Assembly (NCBI RefSeq): GCF_047468865.1 | Contig: NZ_JBLGTV010000014.1 | Span: 1-64,000 of the forward strand | Direction: 5' to 3' | Source: Castellaniella hirudinis_A | GTDB taxonomy: Bacteria > Pseudomonadota > Gammaproteobacteria > Burkholderiales > Burkholderiaceae_B | Length of the DNA: 64,000 nt | Shown here: in pieces, positions 17,361 to 25,631 of the stretch | Numbering within the stretch: position 1 is the stretch's first letter | How the letters are laid out: each line of letters starts with the position of its first letter | The notes under the pieces: model-generated | Told to the model about the DNA's origin: nothing | What the model saw: only the letters and a program-made list of their open reading frames with translations | Databases searched by the model: none | Made by a program: the position numbers and the translations under genes

Positions 17361-17577
17361 GAACAACCTCAGTTAACAAGTTCCTGTTAAGGGGAAAAAT
17401 CTCTGAATGAGAGAAGCTGCCGGTCTAGGTTTCCGATCCGCCCAGGGTTTCGACCCGCCCCCCCCCGCTTGAATGCCCATGCCAGCCCGCTGTAGCCCGC
17501 CTGTGCGCTCGTACGCGGTGATGGCGGGAGCGCCGCAGCGCCTCACCTATGCCCGTCTGGCCAGCCCTAGACGGCCA

Positions 17578-17733
17578 TCACTCAATCCTCATCCTGATAG
17601 CCCGCCGTACCCAGTACGCCACGCGCTCGACATCGGGCGCGCACCCAGTCATGCGGCACATGAGCACCACGCCCACGATGTACCAGCGCAGCCACCAGGC
17701 CACGGATATGCGTATCGTCACCTGACGCTGCAT
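17578..17733 (-). CDS. small membrane-associated protein
   Basis: The 51-residue protein has a single Trp-rich hydrophobic segment (ISVAWWLRWYIVGVVLM) and a basic C-terminus. The ATG overlaps the stop of the upstream gene as TGATG. The function is not known. The 217 bases between it and the terminase small subunit contain a C7 run and no gene. Confidence 0.5.
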   Translation of the reverse strand: MQRQVTIRISVAWWLRWYIVGVVLMCRMTGCAPDVERVAYWVRRAIRMRIE

Positions 17734-17969
17734 CAGAGCAGCTCCACAGTGACACGGCCGTACAGCGTGCGACTGATGATCCGGCCGCGCTTGCTGATCT
17801 TGATCGGATCGTCCTCTACCCGCACGCGCCCTTTGCTGACACTGGCGGCCGTGACGTGCCGCAACTCCACGCCGTCCAGGTACACGCGGCACGGCGGGCA
17901 GATACCCGGCAGCAGCCAGCCACGATTGCGCCGCTCGATCGCGTCCAGGTCTATATTGGTCTGCATCAT
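17733..17969 (-). CDS. hypothetical phage protein
   Basis: The 78-residue protein (IERRNRGWLLPGICPPCRVY then LDGVELRHVTAASVSKGRV) is probably beta-rich. The sequence is of a type common near terminase genes in betaproteobacterial phages. It overlaps the 17966-18199 gene at ATGATG. No function can be given. Confidence 0.65.
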   Translation of the reverse strand: MMQTNIDLDAIERRNRGWLLPGICPPCRVYLDGVELRHVTAASVSKGRVRVEDDPIKISKRGRIISRTLYGRVTVELL

Positions 17970-18199
17970 CCAGCCACCGGCTTTAGGGTGTGATCGTCGA
18001 TGATCTCAACCTTGATATCATGGAGAATGCCGGTGCTGGTGTCGCGGGTAGACACCCAGGCCCGCCACGTCACGCCCGTACCATCCAGGCTGACGCCCAC
18101 CTTTTCCGCCACTCGCTCAGCAATGATCCGCAGCGCCACGTCTTGATCGACCGTGGTCGCGTACACGTCGCGGTGCTGCTTGTCTGTGTTGATCTTCAC
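17966..18199 (-). CDS. hypothetical phage protein
   Basis: The 77-residue protein starts with GTG after GAGGATTGAGGC and lies 3 bases after the HNH gene. It has an alpha/beta look (VALRIIAERVAEKVGVSLDG; DIKVEIIDDHTLKPVAG). No motif was recognised. Confidence 0.65.
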   Translation of the reverse strand: MKINTDKQHRDVYATTVDQDVALRIIAERVAEKVGVSLDGTGVTWRAWVSTRDTSTGILHDIKVEIIDDHTLKPVAG

Positions 18200-18202
18200 G
18201 CC

Positions 18203-18634
18203 TCAATCCTCCACCGGCCAGCCGTCAAGCCCGATTGCCTGGCGCTGGCTGCCGCGCTCGATGCGCTGTTTGGTGCTGTCGTGATGTGTCTTGCACAGAC
18301 CCTGCCAGTTGCTGCGATCCCAGAACAACGCCTGGTCTCCACGATGCGGGATCCTGTGGTCAACAATCGTTGCCAGCGGCTCAGCCACGCCGCGCTTGGC
18401 GCACTCCACGATCACATCAGCTGGCGGCAGATCTGTCATGTCCAGATCAGCTAGGCACATGACGCAGTGCGGATGCTTGGCCAGATATCCGGCCCTGGCC
18501 TGCTGCCATTTGTAGCCGTACCCGCGCTGAGCTGATGTCTTGCCGCCGCGCCAGCTGTCGAGGTTGCCTTGAGCCTGCTGCCGTTTCGCGGGCAGTTTTC
18601 CGAGGCGCGACGGAATCGTTTGCAATCTAGCCAC
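18203..18634 (-). CDS. HNH endonuclease (packaging-associated)
   Basis: The 143-residue protein contains a CxxC pair (HPHCVMCLAD), the HNH core VDHRIPHRGDQALFWDRSNW, and the closing LCKTHHDSTKQR. In many cos-type HK97-like phages an HNH protein sits just before the terminase genes and helps the terminase cut DNA. The start is a GTG at 18634 with a weak ribosome site; it is the first gene of the late block. Confidence 0.9.
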   Translation of the reverse strand: MARLQTIPSRLGKLPAKRQQAQGNLDSWRGGKTSAQRGYGYKWQQARAGYLAKHPHCVMCLADLDMTDLPPADVIVECAKRGVAEPLATIVDHRIPHRGDQALFWDRSNWQGLCKTHHDSTKQRIERGSQRQAIGLDGWPVED

Positions 18635-18813
18635 AATTAGGGTTTGTCCTAATAAAAATATCCCATATAGTGCTTGCGGTAACTATGGCGTGGACAAACT
18701 TACTGTTTCTGATCTACAAAAAATATCAATAGCCGGGTCTGGTCGCGTGTTTTTTGAGCTAGGCCCTGACTGATCATATCCCGCACACCGCGCTAAATAA
18801 TATAGGGCTGCGC

Positions 18814-19821
18814 TCACTTACTAATTGCATCTGGCTTTTCGGCGACAACCCCTTGCAGTCTTTCAATTTCAGATCTCTGCTGAGCTATAAGTGCTTGCTG
18901 GTCCGTTAGCTTTTCCTGAAAACTAATTTCGATGTCATGCAATGTTTTGAGGGTGGCGTCCAAAGCGGTTTTATCACCCCATATCTGACCAACCAATCCT
19001 GACAAAGCGGCAACAATCGCCACGCCAACAGCAATTTTTGTAAGCCGCTGTCCTCTGGCTGCAATTGCGTTTGACTTTATTGACTCAACTACTTGAGCCT
19101 TCGATATCTCAAGCGCCTCTCCCGTCCTCTGTTCGCTCTTTCTGGCTTCCTCCATCCACTTCGGCAAAACCTCAACAACTAGCGCATCGTGCAAACCACT
19201 GACCACATCAATCAAGCTATCTGTTTTTTGCGCCATATTCCTGGATATTTGCGCATTCTCCTGAGAAAGCTTGATCAATGGATTTTCGGGGAGCCGGATT
19301 GGTTTTGGTTGCTCGAACACAACTCTTGATGCTCGGGCCTCAGTCTCTGCTATAGCAGAGAGGCCAGCCAGTCCTTGCATACGAGCCTTTTTCTTCTCTT
19401 GCTCCAGTATCGATGAATAGGCTTGGTCTCCCAAGAAGCTGTACAGCCCAGCCTTCTCAAACATTTTGGCCCGTTTTTTTTCTTCCTCTACGATTTCATT
19501 TTTAATAAAGTCGCTAAGACCATCAGGCACCAAGCCTTCGGGCAAGTCTTTCATATAAACCTGCCTCGCTGTGGCGGCTAAGATGTTCTCGATGTCATCT
19601 TTCCCTAAGCGAGAGAATAGGCTGTCTGACAAGGGGGCTACATCAAAGTTATTCTGATCCTCGCTGGCGTAAAGGCGAACCAAAGCCGCCGTTAATCCAC
19701 CTTCCCCGCTTTCAAGCTTCTTTAGCTTCTCCAAGTCCCCTGTTAAATTGTGGCGAACATATAGCTCACCGGCGCTTGTTTCAACAGCCACCTTTTTAGG
19801 GATTAGATTTTTAATATCCAC
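18814..19821 (-). CDS. hypothetical membrane-anchored coiled-coil protein
   Basis: The 335-residue protein is best started at the GTG at 19821 behind AGAGGAAAGCAA. It has long charged helical stretches, one membrane segment at about residues 268-290 (LTKIAVGVAIVAALSGLVG) and a C-terminal coiled coil (ISFQEKLTDQQALIAQQRSE). It is clearly richer in A+T than neighbouring genes and sits alone between the end of the early operon and the late genes, so it looks like a moron, possibly a host-defence or exclusion gene. I do not recognise its family. Confidence 0.7.
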   Translation of the reverse strand: MDIKNLIPKKVAVETSAGELYVRHNLTGDLEKLKKLESGEGGLTAALVRLYASEDQNNFDVAPLSDSLFSRLGKDDIENILAATARQVYMKDLPEGLVPDGLSDFIKNEIVEEEKKRAKMFEKAGLYSFLGDQAYSSILEQEKKKARMQGLAGLSAIAETEARASRVVFEQPKPIRLPENPLIKLSQENAQISRNMAQKTDSLIDVVSGLHDALVVEVLPKWMEEARKSEQRTGEALEISKAQVVESIKSNAIAARGQRLTKIAVGVAIVAALSGLVGQIWGDKTALDATLKTLHDIEISFQEKLTDQQALIAQQRSEIERLQGVVAEKPDAISK

Positions 19822-19890
19822 TTGCTTTCCTCTTGGTAATTCGTGCCGGTGCGCTATGCAACACCAGCGTGTATGAATCTGTGGCAAACG

Positions 19891-19913
19891 AAAAAACCCC
19901 GCTCTAGGCAGGG
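19891..19913 (-). terminator. intrinsic terminator after the Q-like gene
   Basis: The minus strand has a 6-bp CCCTGC/GCGGGG stem with a CTAGA loop and TTTTTT. It is about 70 bases after the Q-like stop codon and would end the early minus transcript. Confidence 0.75.
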
Positions 19914-19980
19914 CCCCGTCCGCCCCAATCGCAACTACCTGAGGCTATCTGGAAAACAGTATAAACCATACCAAATAGTC

Positions 19981-20463
19981 TCACAACCCTTGCTTGGCCC
20001 GCTCAAGCATCCGCATTGCCTTGTTATGCGCCATTACCGAGCCGGCATCCAGGCGGCGGTAATAGGTTGCCCTGCTTACTCCGCGAGAATTGAAAATCAC
20101 CGGCATATCCTCATGCCTGATATGTGCCACGAAATACGCATACAAGACGATCTTATGCGTGTCCTCCAGCGCCATCACGGCCTTGTGAATCGCCATGCTC
20201 TGGGGGTCCAGGCGAAAGTCTCGCGGCTCTCGGTCAGACAGCTGGCCAAGGATTCGGCAAAACGGGGTAACGCCCAGATTCGCCCAAAACTGCGGCCGCC
20301 TTGCCCAGTCTCCCCATTGATACATATCTTGCTGGATTCGACCAGAAACGGACTGCAGCTTGCGCCCCATATACTCCTCCACAACGCGGGTATCCCGCTT
20401 TATTTCATGCTCTTCCATCCTGGCCACCACCTCGAATGGATCACCCATGCGCCAGCGCTCCAT
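19981..20463 (-). CDS. Q/RinA/ArpU-like late transcription regulator
   Basis: The 160-residue protein ends in a sigma-region-4-like helix-turn-helix (FNSRGVSRATYYRRLDAGSV) preceded by helices typical of phage antitermination or late-activator proteins (ALEDTHKIVLYAYFVAHIRH). It is the last gene of the early minus operon and is followed by a strong terminator, as expected for a Q-type regulator that lets polymerase pass terminators in the late operon. Which subtype it belongs to cannot be decided by eye. Confidence 0.7.
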   Translation of the reverse strand: MERWRMGDPFEVVARMEEHEIKRDTRVVEEYMGRKLQSVSGRIQQDMYQWGDWARRPQFWANLGVTPFCRILGQLSDREPRDFRLDPQSMAIHKAVMALEDTHKIVLYAYFVAHIRHEDMPVIFNSRGVSRATYYRRLDAGSVMAHNKAMRMLERAKQGL

Positions 20464-20648
20464 CAGGAGCCCATCCCATTGGTTTTCGAATAGTGCATAT
20501 CCGCGTAGCCATCAATGGCGTCAACAAGCGCCCTGAATCCCTCGACAAGGCTTATAAATTCCGGCAGCAATCGACACGCCCAGGCGCGGGAATTCCCGAA
20601 CTTCACGGACCTCACAGCCTGCTGCCTTCTGAGCTTGCGCATCTTCAT
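20463..20648 (-). CDS. small hypothetical protein
   Basis: The 61-residue protein starts with a basic segment (MKMRKLRRQQAVRSVKFGNS). Its ATG overlaps the upstream stop (ATGA) and its own stop overlaps the Q-like start, so it is translationally coupled. The function is not known. Confidence 0.5.
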   Translation of the reverse strand: MKMRKLRRQQAVRSVKFGNSRAWACRLLPEFISLVEGFRALVDAIDGYADMHYSKTNGMGS

Positions 20649-20821
20649 ACGATCCACTCCTCATCCCCTGATATATCAATCCTGTAGATAGGCTTCGAGC
20701 CCTCCTTGCGTGCATCCATGTCAATGCACGCGGTAACAATGAAGCTTTCATCCGCATCACTCAGCGCCGCCGAAAGCTCAATGGCAGCAGCGCGGATGCG
20801 AGCTTTCTGTTCTTCTGTCAT
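20645..20821 (-). CDS. small hypothetical protein
   Basis: The 58-residue protein runs from an ATG overlapping the upstream stop to a TGA overlapping the next ATG. It is helical at the start (MTEEQKARIRAAAIELSAAL) and acidic at the end (IDISGDEEWIV). The coupling on both sides supports it as real. Confidence 0.55.
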   Translation of the reverse strand: MTEEQKARIRAAAIELSAALSDADESFIVTACIDMDARKEGSKPIYRIDISGDEEWIV

Positions 20822-21048
20822 CGCCCCACCTCTTGTGTTGCCTGCCCTCCCAGCACATCCGCCCTACCCGCCATGTAGCCCATGATGTAGTGGTTAAATG
20901 CCTGCTTCGTGTCCATGCTGTAAAACAGGAAGCCGTCCTCAGTGGTCTCGCCCCGCATGCTCAGACCGTTCTGCTCAGCATGTATGGCAAACCAGCCATG
21001 CAAAACCTTGCGCATGGCGTCACGATCAATCGATCCCGTCTCTTTCAC
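20818..21048 (-). CDS. hypothetical phage protein
   Basis: The 76-residue protein (KVLHGWFAIHAEQNGLSMRG; FNHYIMGYMAGRADVLGG) resembles small conserved phage proteins with a helical GYMAGRA-type end. ATGA overlaps occur at both ends. No function is known. Confidence 0.6.
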   Translation of the reverse strand: MKETGSIDRDAMRKVLHGWFAIHAEQNGLSMRGETTEDGFLFYSMDTKQAFNHYIMGYMAGRADVLGGQATQEVGR

Positions 21049-21413
21049 CTGCCTCTCCCAAAACCGCCATTTCCCCCATTACCTATCCCGCCCATGCTGA
21101 CCAGCACCGGCTGCGCATCAATCTCGTTCTGGCGCAGATGCGGGCGCGGCTTCAGCTGCTGGAATTTCATCGGCAGTCTGGGCGCAGCTGGCGTACCCTG
21201 AAACTTCGGCGTCGAGCGGCCCGTTTCCAGCACCTCGACGCAACGATTTATGTAGTCCAGCACTGGCTCACGAGGCAGGCGCGGCAGGCCCAGCCTGGTA
21301 CAGACGTCCTCGAACTTGTCTGCCGAGGCATAGCTCTTGATTTGTTCGTCGCGGGTCTGTAGGGCCTTCGATAGCCGGTACTTGGCTTTGTTCAGGGTGT
21401 CTCGGTCAGTCAT
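21045..21413 (-). CDS. hypothetical phage protein
   Basis: The 122-residue protein has a helical N-terminal half (LNKAKYRLSKALQTRDEQI; EPVLDYINRCVEVLETGR) and a Pro- and Gly-rich C-terminal tail. It lies between the SPFH gene and the small-gene run. No family was recognised. Confidence 0.6.
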   Translation of the reverse strand: MTDRDTLNKAKYRLSKALQTRDEQIKSYASADKFEDVCTRLGLPRLPREPVLDYINRCVEVLETGRSTPKFQGTPAAPRLPMKFQQLKPRPHLRQNEIDAQPVLVSMGGIGNGGNGGFGRGR

Positions 21414-21423
21414 AGGACCTCCG

Positions 21424-22281
21424 TTACTTGATGCCGATGAACGGCAGTGCCGACCCGGGAACCTGCGTGGTGGGCAGCGAACCGTCCCACTTTTCCACAG
21501 CGATCAGGCTGACCAGATTGGTGTTTGCCGCCAGCGCATCGGCACGGGCCTGAATAGCAGCGGCTTCAGCATCGCCACGCAGCCGGATGCCGTCGGCTTC
21601 GGCCTGGAATGCTTCACGCAAGGCATCGGCCTCGGCCCGGGCCTTCACCACCTGAATTTCAGCGTTGATGGTCGCGGTTTCCTTTTGCTGGCGCGTGGTC
21701 TCGATTTGCACCTGGGCCAACATTCGCTGTTCGATGGACTGCTCATAAGCCGACGAGAACCCGACTTCCTCCACCTGCACGCCAACGATTTGCACCGGCG
21801 CATCGCGCATAACCTGGGTTACGGCCTGGGTGGCTTCGGTCCCCAGCTTCTCGCGCTCTTGAATGGCGCGAACTGCCGTGAATTTTCCGAACACGTTTTT
21901 GACTGCATCGGGGGTGCGTCGCTCGATCACCCGGGCCTGCAGGTTCTCCAGCGTGCCGTACTCGCTGTACAGGTCGCTGACCCGATCCACTGGAACCCGG
22001 TAGGTGACAGACACCTGCATCGAGGCTGGCTGCTGGTCGTACGAATAGGCTTCCAGCGGCAGGGTGACGTTGTGATCCCGTACTGACACAAACCGTACAG
22101 AATCAATCACAGGCGTCTTGAAGCCCAGTCCAGGCCCGGCCACGCTGGACAGCTTGCCGTTGCGAAGCAATACCCCGCGCTCGCCCTGGTCCACTTGGAA
22201 CCATGAGCCAAACGCCAGCAGGACGATGGCGAGAAAGGTGACGATGCCTGCGGCAATGAATGCCATTCCACGATTATTCAT
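21424..22281 (-). CDS. SPFH/prohibitin-family membrane protein
   Basis: The 285-residue protein has an N-terminal membrane anchor (MAFIAAGIVTFLAIVLLAFG), an SPFH/band 7 domain (VDQGERGVLLRNGKLSSVAG; SVTYRVPVDRVSDLYSEYG) and a long C-terminal helix rich in Ala, Glu and Gln. SPFH proteins form large membrane-bound rings that organise proteases or membrane domains. Prohibitin-like genes occur in some phage genomes, but their role there is not settled. The gene is coupled to the upstream small membrane ORF (ATGA), so it is a regular member of the early operon. Confidence 0.88.
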   Translation of the reverse strand: MNNRGMAFIAAGIVTFLAIVLLAFGSWFQVDQGERGVLLRNGKLSSVAGPGLGFKTPVIDSVRFVSVRDHNVTLPLEAYSYDQQPASMQVSVTYRVPVDRVSDLYSEYGTLENLQARVIERRTPDAVKNVFGKFTAVRAIQEREKLGTEATQAVTQVMRDAPVQIVGVQVEEVGFSSAYEQSIEQRMLAQVQIETTRQQKETATINAEIQVVKARAEADALREAFQAEADGIRLRGDAEAAAIQARADALAANTNLVSLIAVEKWDGSLPTTQVPGSALPFIGIK

Positions 22282-22391
22282 TTGATGGACTTCCTTTTCT
22301 TGGGTTGACGATCCGCCATGACAGCGGCAATTCCTTTGGTGATCAGATAGGCGACAACGGCAGCGCCTATCAGGATGAGTGCGTAGCGCAT
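22278..22391 (-). CDS. small single-span membrane protein
   Basis: The 37-residue ORF has one hydrophobic span (YALILIGAAVVAYLITKG) and a basic tail (RQPKKRKSIK). Its stop overlaps the SPFH start (ATGA) and its start lies inside the RusA 3' end. It may partner the SPFH protein. Confidence 0.55.
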   Translation of the reverse strand: MRYALILIGAAVVAYLITKGIAAVMADRQPKKRKSIK

Positions 22392-22759
22392 GCGCCTATC
22401 TCCACAGTGACGAATCCTTGTTTGTTGGGGTCCAGTACCCGATCCAGGGTGACTGGCACGAACCTGCTGTCATCCACGCCCAGGGCCTTCGCGATACCGT
22501 CCAGGTTGTGCTTGATCGCGCCCAGCATTCCGTCCAGGTCCCGGCGACGGCGGTCGGGCGCGGCAAATGTGATCTTGACGGGGACCTGATCGGACAGGCC
22601 CGCGATATTGCGGCCCAGAGCCTGCCGGGCCGCGTAGAACCCGGACTGCCGGGCCGCCTCGATGAACGGCTGGAACTTGCGGAAGCTGCCGCGCCTGCGG
22701 TTCGGAAACAGTATCGGGTCGGGCCACGGCAGGTTGATGGTGATGTGGTCCAGGGTCAT
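22370..22759 (-). CDS. rusA: RusA-like Holliday junction resolvase
   Basis: The 129-residue protein has the RusA pattern of conserved acidic residues: PDRRRRDLDGMLGAIKHNLD and ALGVDDSRFV. RusA dimers cut Holliday junctions during phage recombination and can resolve branched DNA before packaging. The start MTLDHITINLPWP overlaps the stop of the preceding gene. Confidence 0.9.
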   Translation of the reverse strand: MTLDHITINLPWPDPILFPNRRRGSFRKFQPFIEAARQSGFYAARQALGRNIAGLSDQVPVKITFAAPDRRRRDLDGMLGAIKHNLDGIAKALGVDDSRFVPVTLDRVLDPNKQGFVTVEIGACATHSS

Positions 22760-23001
22760 GCTGCCCCCATGATTTTTTCTTCAAACCGCTGGCGCTCGGC
22801 CTCAAGCCAAACCCGCCGCTTCTGCGAGTTCTCGGTAGGCTCGGCCTCGAACATCCGGCACGTCCGGCTGAATGTCGCGCTCTCGTAGCGCCCGGATCGG
22901 CCATCCTTGCCGCAGACGCCGTAGCCTTGCTTGGCCATCGCCGGGGCGGTGCGAAGGTCAAAATGGATGCAGTCGATGCAGTTGATGTGATCAGGCGTCA
23001 T
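22756..23001 (-). CDS. small Cys-containing hypothetical protein
   Basis: The 81-residue protein has CIDCIHFDLRT, then GYGVCG and SRTCRMFEA, a Cys arrangement that could bind zinc. The type recurs near rusA and helicase genes in betaproteobacterial phages. The specific function is not known. Confidence 0.65.
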   Translation of the reverse strand: MTPDHINCIDCIHFDLRTAPAMAKQGYGVCGKDGRSGRYESATFSRTCRMFEAEPTENSQKRRVWLEAERQRFEEKIMGAA

Positions 23002-23944
23002 AACCCCGATCTCGCATGAAATTTAGCGGCAGGCGGCGTGAATCCGGCGTGTATTGCAAGCTGGGGGCGTGGTACCACAACGCCACCGTACCCTCCCATT
23101 CGCCGTGTCGGTTTTTGTCGCAGATCAGCAGGCAATCGGGCGTCTTTTCCAGGTCTTCCGAGATCGATCCACCGGGCACGCGCAGCGCCTTGTCCACATC
23201 CTTTTCCTTCTTTTTGTTGCGCCAGATAGTGAGCATCTGATCGACCTGATCAACGATGGCCCCCGATCCTTTCGCGTCGAACTTGCCTGGCTTCTGGTCC
23301 TCGTTTTCGCGCTTGCGGGCGTGGTGCACGAGGTGGATGTGGATGTTGCAGTCCTGTGCCAGCCTGCACAGCAGTTCCACAAAATCTTTTTGGCCGTTGT
23401 AGTCGTCCTCTCCAGCCACACAGCGCATGAGACTGTCGATCACGAAATGGTCAATCTTCAGGCGCTCGGCGCAATACCGGATGACGGCAGCCAGGGTCCG
23501 AGGCTCAGCACGACCCAGTTGGTCGTAGATCCAGGCCTTGCCAGTCAACCAGGACATCATCTGACGTGCCGCTGCCTCTCCGGGCTGGTCGTTCATCGAC
23601 ACCTGGCGAAGCATGCGCTTTAAGGTCGATACCGGCCGCATTTCAAAGGACGCAATGCAGGACTTCTGACCCTGCGCGGTGAATCCCAGGATCGCTTGTC
23701 CCAGGATCTGGCTTTTCCCGTGGCCGTTGATCCCCTGCCACAGCGTCACCTCGCCAGGGCGAAACCGGATTTTGTCGTGCGTCTTAGACCATGGGAGGCG
23801 AGCGCCCGTGATGTGTTCCGGCTGGTTCACGGCAGCAACCAGGGCGTTTTCCCAGGACTCGACCGGCAGCACCTTCACGGAAGGCTCTGTTTCCGCCATG
23901 TAGGCAGAAAAATCCGTGTTGTCAGGCGTAATGATGAGGGTCAT
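22991..23944 (-). CDS. DnaB-like replicative helicase / RecA-fold ATPase
   Basis: The 317-residue protein has a Walker A motif in WQGINGHGKSQILGQ, Walker B in KIDHFVIDSLMRCVAG, and a sensor-type segment (HLVHHARKRE) like DnaB C-terminal and RepA-type phage helicases. It lacks the DnaB N-terminal domain. It would unwind phage DNA at the origin with the DNA-binding protein encoded just upstream (24285-25046). Confidence 0.85.
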   Translation of the reverse strand: MTLIITPDNTDFSAYMAETEPSVKVLPVESWENALVAAVNQPEHITGARLPWSKTHDKIRFRPGEVTLWQGINGHGKSQILGQAILGFTAQGQKSCIASFEMRPVSTLKRMLRQVSMNDQPGEAAARQMMSWLTGKAWIYDQLGRAEPRTLAAVIRYCAERLKIDHFVIDSLMRCVAGEDDYNGQKDFVELLCRLAQDCNIHIHLVHHARKRENEDQKPGKFDAKGSGAIVDQVDQMLTIWRNKKKEKDVDKALRVPGGSISEDLEKTPDCLLICDKNRHGEWEGTVALWYHAPSLQYTPDSRRLPLNFMRDRGYDA

Positions 23945-24288
23945 AGATCAAAAAATCCTTTGTTCGGTTTCCAAGCTCGCAGGCCCCAATCGCCGCCTGC
24001 AATGGCCTTGGCGGGCTCAAACTCGGCAATGCGCTCCAGCGCGGCAATAGCGCGGGTGCGGTCGTTTCCGGCGATGTGCACCACGACCCCCCGCAGGCAA
24101 CGGAGATCCACGGTGGATGGACTGTCGTCAGGCAAAATCACAATGCTCGGTGCGCCGCCCAGGTTCATGGCTTCGTTCGGATGGGTGTACGGGCCCCATG
24201 TCGGGCGGGTTTCCAGGATCGTGACAAATGCGCTTTTCGGCATGTAGCCAGCCAGGCGCATTTCGATGAGCGGCCGGTGCCCGGTCAT
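23941..24288 (-). CDS. hypothetical protein of replication module
   Basis: The 115-residue protein (RPLIEMRLAGYMPKSAFVTI; VHIAGNDRTRAIAALERIAE) lies between the replication initiator and the helicase, with ATGA overlaps on both sides. The N-terminal segment reads like a RepB/small-replication-protein strand pattern, but no motif is firm. Confidence 0.65.
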   Translation of the reverse strand: MTGHRPLIEMRLAGYMPKSAFVTILETRPTWGPYTHPNEAMNLGGAPSIVILPDDSPSTVDLRCLRGVVVHIAGNDRTRAIAALERIAEFEPAKAIAGGDWGLRAWKPNKGFFDL

Positions 24289-25046
24289 ACGTCGTACTCC
24301 AATGCTTGGCTTGCATGGCCCGCCTGCAGTTGCCCCAGGTACTGCTCGCACTTGGTGCGGGAAAACAGCGTTGCCGGCCTCAGGTATTCGGCCATCTTCG
24401 GGTCGTCCAGCCACTGCGCGGACTTCACGTCGATAACAGTTTTCAGCTGGGCAACAGACGTTCCGTCTCGCACCCTGGCCGTGATGAGATCCAGGTTTGC
24501 AGGAACGGGGCGATATGCCCTGCCCGTCTTCTGGTTCAGGTAAGCAAGCACCTCCTTGGCATCAGCCTTTGGGTCGGGTTTTGGCGGTGAATCGTCGGGG
24601 TCACCCGACAATGTCTTTTCTTCGTCTTCGACTACGACTAAAGCGGTTTTTCCCGGTGATCCACCGTGAACCACCGTGGAATCCTGTTTTTCATCAGGAA
24701 TTTTCGGTGAGTCTTGGCTATTTCCGGGCGGTTCCGGGAATTTCGACTTACTCTGAATGCGCTGCCCGAAGTCCTGCATTTCCAAGTACACCTTACCTGC
24801 GACCGTGTAGAGAACGATCAGTCCGGCACCTTCAGCCTCGGCAAGGTGCTTTTTGATCGAGTCTTCTTTCACGCTATCCAGTTTCAGCGGGTAGCAGGAC
24901 GCCCTCAGCAGCGTCAGATTGGCCGAAAATCTCCCGTAGTCATCCACCACCGACATTAACCGGCGGTAGAACAGTTCCGCGTGCGGCGACAGGGCGTTGA
25001 CCCTCTCGCTTGTCAGAATGCCGTCCCTGATCATCCTGGTAGGCAT
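24285..25046 (-). CDS. phage replication protein (initiator/helicase-loader-like)
   Basis: The 253-residue protein has an N-terminal helical DNA-binding region (MPTRMIRDGILTSERVNALS; AELFYRRLMSVVDDYGRFSA) with the FYRRL..VVDDYGR signature of phage replication proteins, an acidic linker, and a C-terminal domain of the conserved phage replication type (VLAYLNQKTGRAYRPVPANL; DDPKMAEYLRPATLFSRTK). It lies directly upstream of the helicase operon. The ATG at 25046 follows GAGGGTCAC. Confidence 0.85.
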   Translation of the reverse strand: MPTRMIRDGILTSERVNALSPHAELFYRRLMSVVDDYGRFSANLTLLRASCYPLKLDSVKEDSIKKHLAEAEGAGLIVLYTVAGKVYLEMQDFGQRIQSKSKFPEPPGNSQDSPKIPDEKQDSTVVHGGSPGKTALVVVEDEEKTLSGDPDDSPPKPDPKADAKEVLAYLNQKTGRAYRPVPANLDLITARVRDGTSVAQLKTVIDVKSAQWLDDPKMAEYLRPATLFSRTKCEQYLGQLQAGHASQALEYDV

Positions 25047-25140
25047 GTGACCCTCCATTGATCTCCAAAAAGATGCACGGCGGCAGGGCGGTGGAGGAAT
25101 CCGCCTTTTCTCCCCGTCGGGATAGCCGTGTGCAAACCCA

Positions 25141-25626
25141 TCATTCGTCCCCATGCACCATGCGCGCCAGCGGCTGAATAACCTGGTGGTATTCCAGTTC
25201 ATCGGCCGTTGACCATGTGTTGTGCGAAATTCGATCCGCGCGACCGGCGTCCATCACCTCCCAGGCTTCGCGCAGCAGGTCCAGTTCGGTGACGCCATAG
25301 GCGCGCTCGAATGCGCGGCGACCCAGGCCATGAAAGCCGGTCGCGCCCCGATGGTGTTCCGGGCAAAGCGGGATCGTCATCAGGTTGCTGTTGCGTTGGC
25401 CAGCGCCCACGCCATCGCGCAGGTGATGGATTTCCGCTGGCGTGCCCGGATACCCGAGGCGACGGCACAAAATGCAGCCTTGGGCCGCTATTGCGCTCAG
25501 GAAACGATGTTCGGCCGCTGAGACTCTGGATTTCTTCGAGGGCCTGCGCCCCATCGGCTTGGTCGCCTTCATCGGCGTCTTGCGCTGCAATGGCTTGCCG
25601 GGCTTGAGGGTGCTGTTCCAGGTCAT
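25141..25626 (-). CDS. Ref-like RecA-dependent nuclease (HNH-type)
   Basis: The 161-residue protein contains CILCRRLGYPGTPAEIHHLR, DGVGAGQRNSNLMTIPLCPE and HHRGATGFHGLGRRAFERAY, the layout of the phage P1 Ref family, which cuts DNA at RecA-made D-loops. The Lys/Arg-rich N-terminus matches Ref's disordered basic arm. It sits in the recombination part of the early operon. Confidence 0.85.
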   Translation of the reverse strand: MTWNSTLKPGKPLQRKTPMKATKPMGRRPSKKSRVSAAEHRFLSAIAAQGCILCRRLGYPGTPAEIHHLRDGVGAGQRNSNLMTIPLCPEHHRGATGFHGLGRRAFERAYGVTELDLLREAWEVMDAGRADRISHNTWSTADELEYHQVIQPLARMVHGDE

Positions 25627-25631
25627 AACAA

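Noticed and set aside
20521..20760. 79-codon minus-strand ORF
   Set aside because: The coupled frames at 20645-20821 and 20463-20648 explain this stretch better through ATGA overlaps.
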